From: Neckera pumila
Lineage: Eukaryota; Streptophyta; Bryopsida; Hypnales; Neckeraceae
Assembly (NCBI GenBank): GCA_963969595.1
Contig: OZ018410.1
Location: forward strand, 32,182,913-32,246,912
Direction of reading: 5' to 3'
DNA length: 64,000 bases
In this document: positions 46,210 to 56,487 of the stretch, one piece after another
How positions within the stretch are numbered: position 1 is the stretch's first letter
Layout of the letters: each line of letters starts with the position of its first letter
Made by a program: the position numbers and the translations under genes
Notes under the pieces: generated by a model
The model's database searches: none
What the model was told of the DNA's origin: nothing
The model's input: only the letters and a program-made list of their open reading frames with translations

Positions 46210-47688
46210 ATGGGATCAATGAGCAGTCCTTCACTATCAATCTCCCGGGCATCATCAAGCTGCCCTACTCTTCAAGTGAAGGCTTTTGAATTCCGCAGAG
46301 ATTCCCAGACATTAGGTCACATCCGACCGTTTGAGCATCCTTGCAAAGCCCTGGAGTGCCACCAGACACGAAGACTTATTTTGGATGTGAAGTCGTCAAG
46401 GAGAATCTCTCGAACGCGCGCTGTCCTTGGCCAACGAGGCTCTGGTGCTAGTCAGGACCCTGGCAACAATGAAGCCAAACTGCGGCGAACTGGGGACCCC
46501 AACAGCGATGAGGCCTCCGTGATGGAGCCTGCAAGAGCTATGAAAGGGCAGGAAACTCCAGTCTCCGATTCATACGGCAAGCCTGAGCTAGAACACGAGG
46601 GCTTGGTAATTTCAAATGGCGAAACTGGTGCATGGGATGGCGGCCGCGTTGGATCCCCAATTGTCCGACGCTATGTGAGTGATAACGAAGAACGGTGGTG
46701 CATGTGGTATGCAGGGGAGTCTCTGGATGAATCCAAGGGTACCACTGTGGGCATCGCCGTTTCCTCGAACGGCATGCACTGGCGAAGGGGTAAATCGAAG
46801 GTCGACACCGAAAAATATGGCGAGGAGGGTGCAGTAGGTCTCGTGCTGGACCGGAGTGACAACTGGTGGGCTTTCGACACACAGCACTTGTTTCCCTCGG
46901 ATGTGCTTATCATGTCCAGTGCGAAGGTGCGAGCTGCCAGCGGTGTGTACTGGCTTTACTACTCAGGCGCGGACGTGGAGGATTTTTCTCTGCCATTGAA
47001 TACCAAATCGCCACCAGGCTCCGAAAGGTTTTTACGAGGTCGAATGCGTCCTGGTCTTGCCATCAGCAACGATGGCCGCAACTGGGCGCGAGTGGAAGGT
47101 GACCACCATAGTGGAGCTCTCTTTGATGTGGGTGTTGAAGGCGAGTGGGACTCTCTGTTCATTGCTGCACCGCAAGTTGTCTACCATGAGGCAGGCGACA
47201 TCCGCATGTATTACCATTCCCTGGACCCCAACACGGGTAGGTGTTGTGTGGGATTTGCACGCTCAAGAGACGCCATGCGGTGGCTCAAATTCGGGAAGAT
47301 TCTGGAGGGAGGTGGGCCGGGGTCGTTTGATGAGCTGGGAATTGCTGCTCGCCATGTTGTGGAGAATCCAAACGGGAGGGGCTACGTCATGGTTTACGAA
47401 GGGATTGATGCGAATGGCAGAACCAGCATTGGCATGGCGAAGTCTGATGCAGGCTTACTGAAGTGGGAGAGGTGTCAAGAGGAACCGATTTTCCGGCCTG
47501 CAGAATCCGCGCAGGCTTGGGATGGAGCTGGTGTGGGCTCTCCTTGCTTGGTGCACATGGATGGGGACGAATGGAGGCTGTATTATGTTGGTGTTTCGGC
47601 TGCTAGCGCCACGGCCATTGGCATGGCCGTGAATGTCGGGGGCTCGCTCACTGAGTTCAAGAGGTGGCATAATTTTGCCCTCAACTGA
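46210..47688 (+). CDS. Plastid-targeted GH43/DUF-like five-bladed beta-propeller protein
   Basis: A 492-residue single-exon protein. The ATG at 46210 is chosen; the GTG just upstream is not a start. Residues 1 to about 75 are rich in Ser, Arg and Thr with few acids, like a chloroplast transit peptide. From about residue 125 the sequence has repeated propeller blades: WDGGRVGSPIVRR with WCMWYAG, VYWLYYSGAD, WDSLFIAAPQVVYHE with IRMYYHS, GIAARHVV with GYVMVYEG, and WDGAGVGSPCLVHM with WRLYYVGVS. This matches the plant arabinanase/levansucrase/invertase-like proteins (GH43/32 fold). Many of these lack an assigned activity, so no substrate is proposed. The frame is intact and the local GC content is high, as expected of an expressed gene. 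Confidence 0.85.
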   Translation: MGSMSSPSLSISRASSSCPTLQVKAFEFRRDSQTLGHIRPFEHPCKALECHQTRRLILDVKSSRRISRTRAVLGQRGSGASQDPGNNEAKLRRTGDPNSDEASVMEPARAMKGQETPVSDSYGKPELEHEGLVISNGETGAWDGGRVGSPIVRRYVSDNEERWCMWYAGESLDESKGTTVGIAVSSNGMHWRRGKSKVDTEKYGEEGAVGLVLDRSDNWWAFDTQHLFPSDVLIMSSAKVRAASGVYWLYYSGADVEDFSLPLNTKSPPGSERFLRGRMRPGLAISNDGRNWARVEGDHHSGALFDVGVEGEWDSLFIAAPQVVYHEAGDIRMYYHSLDPNTGRCCVGFARSRDAMRWLKFGKILEGGGPGSFDELGIAARHVVENPNGRGYVMVYEGIDANGRTSIGMAKSDAGLLKWERCQEEPIFRPAESAQAWDGAGVGSPCLVHMDGDEWRLYYVGVSAASATAIGMAVNVGGSLTEFKRWHNFALN

Positions 47689-49599
47689 ACGGTCAGAGAA
47701 GGAATGGCTGTGACCGAGCACGGACACAGTCACCGTTATTGTGAGGTGGATTGAGACGAACTGTTATATTTATTATTTTCATTGTAATGCTCGGTGCAAT
47801 CTGTGGTAGCGATTCCTGGCTTTTAGTTGTAGGCTTCAGGTATGACGACGCCCTTCTGTTATGGCTAGACGTGTATTCCATGCCCTTGCTCAGCGTAACT
47901 CTGTATGATTCTTGAACATGCTTGCACTCTGATTATGGCTACCATTCAGGAAGCGAAGCCAAAAGAGGAGCAAGCAAAACGGTATCCAAGATATTCCTTT
48001 GCATTTGGCTTTTCGCTTGCTTATGTGCCCGTTTATGTACTGCTTCAATTGATATAATTGGAATTTGGGAAACGGGGCAGCTTGTATCGGTATACTAATC
48101 TGTACCTGTGTTGGGAGGACTAACGGCCTTCTAATTGCTCTCTTAATCACGTGTGCGCACAAATTGACGTTTGTAAGACTGGAAGTTGTCCAATTGATGT
48201 GTTTACGTGTACATTCTGTACAGAATTTCCAGAGGGTGTGCTGTACGAGGAATGTGCAATTACCATGTCTATCTCTACCCCGTCGGTATGCCTTATTTTG
48301 GCATTGCCACTAAATAGGAGTGGAAATCACGCGTCTTCTGTACGTTATTTTTTTTGTGAAAGTTTAAAATCACTGTGATTTTTGAAGAAAATGTGAAGAA
48401 AACTCAGATCGAATACTCCGTACAAAACATGCTAAAAAAAAACGGGAAATTGCTCCGTAGGTGTATATTGCAGTGGAGACTGTCGAAGTGCAAATCAGGT
48501 TTCGTTGCTCTTCTTTAATTAAAAAAATCAGCAACCCGCACTAATGGACCAAAACGGTTCAGATTACAATAAAATATCTTATTTTATTAATTTTTTAGAA
48601 TTTCAAATTGAAGTAAAAACTAGAATTGATGATTGTTATTTCATTAGCCCCTCACCGCTTGGGTATCAGAAAACACACTGGAAAGGGGACGAAATTGGGC
48701 CCCTTGGCGGTGAGGGGTTAGTTGGGCTCAAAATTAAAGAAAAAAAATCCATTTCGCTATAATTCATATCAAGAGCACGGGCTAAATACTGCCAACATAT
48801 ATGCTTTTAAAGCATCTTCCTTTGCACAAAATTCCGTAATACTCCATGAGAAAATTTCCACCTCCGTCCCAAGCAAACACATTCAAGAAAAATATTTGTA
48901 TAATATATTATTTTTAGTACCCTACTAAGTTCCTTTTCTTGTTTTATTTGAAGTTCACAATACAACCCCTTTTGGCACAAGCCATTGGAATGTATTTCTA
49001 ATTGCTAGTAAAGTGTGCAACCCTAAATGCATTAGAGACCCAAAACTACCATCATCTTTCTATATACAATTGAATTCAATATTCTTACAAATGGCCTAGA
49101 GTGTGCCATTCAAAAAATTTGCATAATATAGAATACAATTGACATTTTTTGTAATGTAATTATTCTCCCAAAATTGAATTTTTGGTATTTTGAAATTGAA
49201 ATTTGGTATGCTAGATTGGGATTGTTCAAGAATTGAATGTAATTATGCAAGACAAAAAATGCAATTTTTCAGTAGGGAATCAATAGAATTTCCCTATTGA
49301 TGTACACCCCAAGAGATTCTTCCCTTGGCATACGTGCTTGGACTACAATTTCTCCTAGAGATTTAACCCCAAATTAAGTGCTCCCAAGTCCAAAATGTAG
49401 ATGATTAACAATGAGCTTCAATCGGGGCAATGTTTCCCATTCATCCAAAGTAATACTTGAATTTTCCAGAGACAACCTAATTGATCAAATTGATCAAAGT
49501 AAAATATTTCGACAAAGATATAAGCAAAATTTATCCAAAACTTCTAAACAGGATTGGGGCATTAAAAGGTTAATTTGCATGAGCAAATACACGTACTGA
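47689..49599. other. Intergenic: 3' flank, a small foldback and dispersed repeats
   Basis: 47689-47900 is the likely 3' untranslated region of the propeller gene. 48649-48722 is a foldback with arms TTAGCCCCTCACCGCTTGGG and CCTTGGCGGTGAGGGGTTAG, a possible tiny MITE. 48840-49000 resembles 52160-52330 (CATGAGAAAATTTCCACC, CCCAAGCAAA). 49375-49590 is an inverted copy of 56875-57090. Confidence 0.55.
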
Positions 49600-50860
49600 A
49601 GACTGTTAAAAACGACGAGTCTTTCAATCTCTCCGCCAAAGCGGCCATCACGTACCGAGGCTCCGCGTGGTCTCCGCATAATTAATCCACAATTCTCATC
49701 CTTTGCCCCCCACCTCGATCTTGCTTCTCCACAACCAAGATCGCTTTGATCAAGTCCCGCAACATGGTGAATCCTCAACGAATCTCCCTTGGCTCCATCT
49801 TTTCCAGATCAATCGATCAGCGACATCGATCTGGCTCCTACACAGGGAACCTGGACCAATTCACTGGGCAGTGAGTGGTACAAAAAGAGGGGTGAATGTG
49901 GAGTGAATTTTGTCCAAATAAGGCAAGTGGCAAGTGTTGACCTTGACTTTCCTTATTAAAAAAAAATTCACTCCACATTCACCCCTCTTTTTGTACCACT
50001 CACTGCCCAGTGAATCGGTCCAGGTTCCCTGTGCTAGCCTATTGATTCGATCGCCAGCAATTGCACAAATTACAATCAGTCGGAAGAGTAGCCGTGATGA
50101 AAAACGTGTGCAGACGCGCATTAAGCTCCGTGATCTTCCGCCACATCTGCTCCAGGGACATGGTGCTGGTGTAATCGATCCTTCCCGTCAGTGAACGGCA
50201 CCACAAAGACATCGATCCACAGTCTCGTTCGTCTTCCACGTCTCCTGAATCTGGTCCATGGTGACTCTGGCCTACAGCCGCGTACAACCGGGTCGCACTA
50301 GCTGTACGAGTAATTCTCCTTGTCGTTCAGCTCACTGCGGTACTTCTCTCGGATGAAGTCGATCTGGGTGTGGAAATCCTTCTGCTGCATCGAGCAGAGA
50401 TGCTGTATGCGCGACTGGGCTTGTTGAACATCCAATATACAATCTCGTCGTTAGGGTGCACGACGTCGGGGTTACGTAAAATCAAGTTGGCGAAATTTTC
50501 GAGAGGAGACTCATACACGCGCTTGCTTTCTCCGGTTGAGCAGCGGTCCCAGGTGGAAGGGGAGGCATCAAGGAGGAAATGGAGAAGGCTTTGCCGCTTG
50601 TGGGGGGCAGGAAGGTGTACTCGCCCACGGCGGTTCGGGAACCGTCAGCGCTAGCTTGTTCGTGTCGCCTTCCATCTTTCGTAAAAGAGTGATGCCGAAT
50701 CAGATTGCGAAGTTCTCCCGATTCCCCGTGGTGCCAGGGGTTCAATCCTCGACATGATTCTCGAATTCTCTGAATCCTTTGGCCTCTAGAAACTTTTTGA
50801 AGTCTATCAAGCTAATTCAGTATGCCAAAAACAGACGGATGTTTCCCGCTTGCTTGCACT
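49600..50860 (-). pseudogene. Decayed inverted copy of the VWA-domain gene
   Basis: Reverse-complement sequence matches the intact gene at 53412-54359 from its start (near 50755) to near its end (about 49605): GEYTFLPPTSGKAFS, RVYESPLENFANLILRNPD, VVHPNDEIVYWMFNK, CRRISTPRSTS in a shifted frame, DYTSTMSLEQMWRKITELNA and MLRDLIKAILVVEKQDRGG. The metal-binding DASAS region is frameshifted (LMPPLPPG instead), several small indels alter the frame, and a 207 bp foldback element is inserted at 49833-50039. The copy is therefore dead. Confidence 0.85.
49833..50039. mobile_element. 207 bp foldback MITE inside the VWA pseudogene
   Basis: Two ~75 bp arms are near-perfect inverted repeats: CACAGGGAACCTGGAC, ATTCACTGGGCAGTGAG, TGGTACAAAAAGAGGGGTGA and ATGTGGAGTGAATTTT are read again in reverse complement up to GGTCCAGGTTCCCTGTG. 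A ~40 bp loop lies at about 49918-49956. The outer ends are GGCTCCTA and CTAGCC. The intact gene at 53.4 kb lacks this segment, which shows that it is an insertion. Confidence 0.75.
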
Positions 50861-53411
50861 CGTCACCGCACTCGTCACCGCAATACTACTGCAGGTGTAC
50901 CAGCGAAGGGATTTTTGAGCTCCAAGCCCGGCTCCAAGTTTTGTGATCGTCTTCCTGATACCTCAGCATTGGCTCCAGCCTAGCTAGCTACAACTGAAAT
51001 CCCTGGCCCAAGTTTTGTGATCAATATCTACCAGCTCAGTGCGTCACAGGAATTCTACCACTAACGAACATTGATTATTGAAAATGCTCGTGTACCCTTT
51101 TGACAATTGATATGGATTTGTCTGCACCGCTTTGAATCGGATGGAGCGATTTCAGTTCTCTCTTGCCATAAATTAAATGTGCCTACAAATAATGTATTTT
51201 TCCCTTGTCTGTACAGACTACTAAGGGCTGGGGCCCCGGGTCTTCTATAAGCAAATAGAAGATTGATTCTTGTCTCATGTACTGTACTGCAGTACATGAC
51301 GGTAATTTTCTGAACTTGTTTGACGCTTGTAATTTCAATGCATGCGTCCGGGTACAGACTTCCGAACATGTTGCAGGGCCTTCGTTTGAGATTGTCTGCA
51401 CAAACGTACTATTCGATAACTGAGTGTTCGTAAGCTACCTGCCAGTGGCACAACCAGCTTGCAGCGTAAGGTGGCTACACCTGGACTTTTACACCGCACG
51501 TTTGTTACTTTAGTTACTGGTATCTGAGAAATTTATGTAGCAGTTGTTCACACTGGTGGGAGTGTTTGTCAAGTTCTAGTTTTACTGATCTTTACTGTTG
51601 CTGTATATTGGGTTCACATTTGAGGGGTGGGGTGGTAGGGCAGGAGCGCCGTTACTGTTCACCATGGTAACCTTCGTTTTGTCCAACTCATGGAACTGTT
51701 CGTAAGTTGGATAAGAGAAAATAGCATCAGCTGAGACTTCCATGACATTTCTTGACACAACTGAACTACAACTCAACAGTGCAACGAAAAAGGTACAAGG
51801 AACCCAAGACCATGGCTCTTTGAGTTGTGATTTTGTTGCACTAGAGGAAGTTCGTCCACATGGTAGATTAGAGTGTTAGCTGGATTCAAAGCCAGGTTTT
51901 AAGGAAGTGGCTCTCCGGATTCCATCCTTAAATGGATTGAAAAGCAAGCATCCCCGTATATAAATTCGAGAATAAAAAAAGGTTCAGAAGGTCAAATTCA
52001 AAAATTGTAAGAGCTCGCATGTTGACACGGATCTCTGCTAATATCCGAGATCACAAAAAAGTTGATTTTGGACATAGCAAAAACTTAAACAATGATCGCA
52101 TGCACTAGCTGCCCACGTAGAAATTTCTCACAATGGGCTAAAATATCGTAGCCCAAACTTCCATGAGAAAATTTCCACCACCATCCCAAGCAAATACGTT
52201 AAAGAACTCTGAGAAAAATATTTGACGAATACATTATTTTGACTACCCTATTAATTCCCTTTTTCTTTGTTTATTCGAAGTTCATAGTGCTCCTGATAGT
52301 TCATAGTGCTCCCTTTGAGCACAAAATTGGATAGTGTTTCTTGCTAATACCATGCAGGACTGACATTTTCCTAAGTCCCGTACGGTAGTCTTAAATGGTC
52401 GCTTTAAGAGCAGACTACCTTACATGACGGTGCTTTTGTGATGGCTTTGTAATTTCAGTGCATGCGTCCCGGTACAGACTTCCGAAGACGCTACAGCACC
52501 TTCCTTGAGATTGTCTGTACAGACAATTCGATAACTGTAACTCCGTAGTAAGCTACCTGCCGGTGGCACAACCAGCTTGCAGTTAAGGTGGGTACCCTCC
52601 AAACCGTCACTTTTTGCTACCAGTTGTGCTTGATTACTATTGTTAGACTGGTCAAATTTTCATATGATTTTGTTGGCAAGTGAAAGGAGGTACCAACACA
52701 CCAAAGAACGCGACATTTGGATACTGTACACAAAAGTTACGAAGGGTCAAAGTTTTCTTGGTACCAAATTTTCGATTCTCTGCAATCCAAATTCTAAAGT
52801 ACCATCTGATCCTAAAATCTTAGACTGTAGGCATGTGCTGTCCAAGAGGATGAACAGGACAGCTAGAGGCAAGAATCTAGCTTCTATCTGTTGGGTCGGG
52901 GCCCCCGGCCTTCGAGACGGTCTGAAGTCTGTACAGACAAGAAAAAAAATACATTATTTGTAGGCAGATTTCTCACTGTTTCATTGCAAGAGAGAACTGA
53001 AATCACTCCAACCGCCGATACAAAGCAGTGCAGACAAATCCATACCATCTGTGAAATGGGTAGACGTGCGTATTCAAAAATCAGTGATGGTTAGTGACTG
53101 AGAATTCCTGTGACGTACTGTTAGATATTAATCGCAAAACTTGGGCGAGGCGCTTCAGTTGGAGCTTAAATATCTTCCCTGGTAAGCCTGCAGTAGTTTT
53201 GTGGTTATGAATCCAGCAAGCGGGACACATCGTTTGGGAGCTTGGGAGCCGGGCTTGGAGCTTAAATATCTTTGCTAGTACGCGTGCAGTAGCTAGTTTG
53301 TAGTTAGAGCTCAGGCAAACGGGACACATCCGTCTGTTTTTGGCATACAGAATTAGCTCGATAGACTTCAAAAAGTTTCTAGAGGCTAGGGATTCAGAGA
53401 ATTCGAGCATC
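50861..53411. repeat. Core of the inverted duplication around the VWA genes
   Basis: 51061-51290 and 52860-53095 are inverted copies (CTGTACAGACTAC / CAAATAATGTATTTTT and CGATTTCAGTTCTCTCTTGC equivalents), as are 50840-51060 and 53100-53340 (the GGAGCCGGGCTTGGAGCT and ACATCCGTCTGTTTTTGGCA blocks). A further pair, 51340-51475 and 52440-52595, is in direct orientation (CATGCGTCC, GGTACAGACTTCCGAA, GTAAGCTACCTGCC, GGCACAACCAGCTTGCAG). No gene is supported in the core. Confidence 0.7.
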
Positions 53412-54359
53412 ATGTCGAGGTTTGGACCCCTGGCACCACGGGGAATCGGGAGTACTTCGCAATCCGGTTCCGCATCCGTCTTTTCCGAGAGCTGGAAGGC
53501 GACAGTAACAAGCGCTGACGGCTCCCGAACCGCCTTGGGCGAGTACACCATTCTGCCTCCCACAAATGGTAAAGCCTTCTTCCATTTCCTCCTTGACGCC
53601 TCCGCTTCCACCTGGGACCGCTGCTCGACCGGAGAAAGCAAGCGCGTGTACGAATGTCTTCTTGAGAATTTCGCCAACTTGATTTTATATAACCCCGACG
53701 TCGTGCACCCTCACGACGAGATTGTGGTTTGGATGTTCAACAAGCGCACGCAGTGTCTGTGCTCGGTGCAACAGAAGGACTTCCACACCCAGATCGACTT
53801 TATCCGGAAGAAGTACCGCAGTGAGCTGGACGACAAGGAGAATTACAGTGCGACCCGGTTGTACGATGCCGTGGGAGTCGCCATGGACAGTATTCGGAAG
53901 ACGTGGATGAGCAACAAGACGGCGGACTTCTTTCTGGTGCCGTTCACGGACGGGAAGGATTACACCAGCACCATATCCGTTGAGGAGATGCGGCGGAAGG
54001 TCACGGTGCTCAAAGCGCGTCTGCACACCGCTTTCATCACAGCTAATCTTCCGAATGGTTGTGATTTGTTCAAGATGCTGAAGAATCAGAGCGAGATGTC
54101 GCTGATTGAACTGGAAAACACGGAGCCAAGGGAGATTCGTCGAGGATTCACCATGTTGCGAGATTTGTTCAAGACGATCTTGGTTGTGGTGACGCAAGAT
54201 CGAAGCGAGATGCAAATGACGCGAATTGTGGAGTATGCGGAGACCCGGGAGGAGGCGGGGAAGCGTATGATTCAAGCTGTGAAGGAGAGAATGAAAGACT
54301 CGGGCTCGTTGTTGGAAGGGTGGAACAGTCTTCAGTCGCTGCCTTGGAAACGGCCGTGA
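53412..54359 (+). CDS. VWA-domain protein, single exon
   Basis: Translation from the ATG at 53412 (MSRFGPLAPRGIG) gives 315 residues; an upstream in-frame ATG at 53340 exists, but its sequence is in the repeated leader. A von Willebrand factor A-like fold is indicated by FFHFLLDASASTW, a DxSxS metal-ion (MIDAS) motif at about residues 53-57, by SATRLYDAVGVAMDSI with the second MIDAS Thr position, and by ADFFLVPFTDGKDYTS with an Asp where the third ligand is expected. The C-terminal third is helical and charged (EEAGKRMIQAVKERMKDS). No signal peptide or membrane segment is seen, suggesting a cytosolic or nuclear protein. The function is unknown. It is one arm of an inverted duplication whose other arm is dead. 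Confidence 0.8.
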   Translation: MSRFGPLAPRGIGSTSQSGSASVFSESWKATVTSADGSRTALGEYTILPPTNGKAFFHFLLDASASTWDRCSTGESKRVYECLLENFANLILYNPDVVHPHDEIVVWMFNKRTQCLCSVQQKDFHTQIDFIRKKYRSELDDKENYSATRLYDAVGVAMDSIRKTWMSNKTADFFLVPFTDGKDYTSTISVEEMRRKVTVLKARLHTAFITANLPNGCDLFKMLKNQSEMSLIELENTEPREIRRGFTMLRDLFKTILVVVTQDRSEMQMTRIVEYAETREEAGKRMIQAVKERMKDSGSLLEGWNSLQSLPWKRP

Positions 54360-55557
54360 AGAGACCCTTGCCATTGTTTTGTGCTTGTTTTGTGAATGTA
54401 AGGTAACTACACCTAAAATCAACCGTGTTCTAATTGCGACCCCTATCTAGGAAGGACTGACATGTTGCTTGAATTATGTTCTACTGTCAATGATGAGTTA
54501 GGTAGGCTTAAATGGTCGCTTTAAGAGCATACTACCTTATTATAGTTTAGTTTTTGTATCCTCCTTGCCAGCCCTTTTTTTTAAGTTTTTGAAAAAAGTG
54601 CCAAGATGGTGATCACTTAAAATTTGGTGAAGCTGTGTATTTCTACGTTCATCCTTCTTATGGACCAAAAAACACTTTTCAATAATATTCATGTACTTTT
54701 CATCCAAATTTGGCGACTTCATTCACATTTCTAATAGAAATGCAAAATTTATGGTGAAAAAAGATTACTTTTATTTGGCAAAAAGTAAAACATTTATTTT
54801 TGAAATGGTGCAATCTGATTCCATGGTGCCAAAAGAAAAGGGCTGCTCTTCACCACCTGAACTGCATTCATTTCCTTTTAAGTGGTGGGTCAGGGTGCAT
54901 AGAATGTACCTTTCATAGTAAAGTAGTCTACTCTTGAAGCGATCTATTAACAGCTGATTGCATTTTGGGAGAAGTTAAAATCCTTGAAACATTTTTTAGT
55001 TAATTTTTGTAAGAAGAAAAATTGAATTGACATCTAACCTACAGTTGTTTTGACCTTTGTAGAATTAAAGATGATTGCATGAAATACATGTACTATTTTC
55101 TGTCACAAGTTTCTAGCCGATCTAAATTTTTTGGCCATAACTTTCACATTATGGCTTCAAATGATTGAAATTCATGGGCAAGGTGCTCATGACTATTAGA
55201 CGCCTTGTCTAATGTTTTGAAAAAATTTTAAATGTTTTATTACCCAAAAATAGCCCCAATTTTATGTCAAATTTGCCAATTTTGGGATTTTTTGAACAAA
55301 GTAGTACCCAAAGAAACAAATTTGGAGGAAATTTAGAGGATATGGTCTTGCAGTTTATTTTTAGCTACATTCAAAGGATTTCTAAAACAAATTAATTATA
55401 TATCATTTAGAAGTCCACAAAGTGATCTTCTTTCTACTTGCATATCGAAACATGTAAAATATTATTTTGGTAGTTTTTTTAGTGAATGACCATCTCCATA
55501 AAGTTGCTACAAATGGCTAAATTTGGTTTTATTTATTTAATACCTATTTTTTCCTAA
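54360..55557. other. Intergenic; includes the partner of the 39.4 kb repeat
   Basis: No gene. About 55190-55557 is an inverted, diverged copy of 39410-39760 (shared blocks around GGTACTA, CTAAATTT, AGTCCACAAA and GAATGACCATCTCCAT). Confidence 0.5.
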
Positions 55558-56487
55558 TTAACCCCTAAGGCAAAAGGCCTTTTCTCTGCCAACAATCACT
55601 CAAAACTGCCATTTCTATAGCAAAGAGTAAAAAAAAATGAAATTTGTTTTTTTTGCACATCTAACCGTATGATATTATACCTAACTAGTATGAGAATGTG
55701 TGGAGAAAATTTCAGAATTTTTGATCACACGGATTGCAAGATATCTGCATTTAAAGTGAAAAAAGACAAGTTTTTCAATACATTGTGGAACGAGATTTTT
55801 TGACTTTGAACATTTTTAACTTAAAATTTTTGCACTATAGAGTTTTGAGCTTTAAATCTACATAGTAGAGAATTGAGTTGAGAGTCTAGCAAAAAGGATC
55901 AAATAAAAAAAACTTAGTTTTTATTATTAAAAAACTTGTTAAGTAGAAGTAGGTACAAGATTAAAGGAAAATCTAAAATATTAATATCTTTTATATGGAA
56001 TTAAAATGAACAAATTCCAATGGTAAGATTATTTTAGAAAATAAACTAAACCATATGGAACTTCTTTTTCAAAAATTGTAAAAATTGCATTCAGAAATGA
56101 ACCCTACAAGTTATTTTTTTCAGTAAGATGCTTTAAGTGCCTGAAAAATTAGATTGTCCATAAGTTTCTCATAACAAATCGAAATGGAATGAATCAAAGC
56201 TTTCAAGATAGACAAAAATATAATCTATGGAGAAAGGAAACTCAGCTTTTTTTTTTAAATTTTTGGAATTTTTTTTTTGTTGCCCGCTCTCTCCTGTTTA
56301 GAGCTTATTTGGGCATAACTTTTGTTCCCGGGCACCAATTGAAAAAAAAAATTATATTTACACAAAGCTTATCAGTTTTTCTAACTCCAAAAAAAGTTTA
56401 AGAAAATTAGGACAAAAATTCAGCCCATAGGTACCTACCCAAAATCCCAAATGTCCGATGAACCAACAATAGTCCTTTAGGGGTTAA
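55558..56487. mobile_element. Non-autonomous piggyBac-type element C
   Basis: A 922 bp element (55562-56483) lies between TTAA copies at 55558-55561 and 56484-56487. Left end CCCCTAAGGCAAAAGGCC, right end AGTCCTTTAGGGG. The interior is colinear with A and B. The flanking DNA on both sides matches a continuous copy at 39.3-39.8 kb without the element, which confirms insertion into TTAA-containing DNA. Confidence 0.8.

Noticed and set aside
46538..47217. Several minus-strand frames across the propeller gene
   Set aside because: They lie opposite an intact 492-residue gene with clear family motifs and have no features of their own.
53685..54422. 245-codon minus-strand open frame
   Set aside because: It is the shadow of the VWA gene on the plus strand; its Leu, His and Arg-rich composition is typical of an antisense frame.
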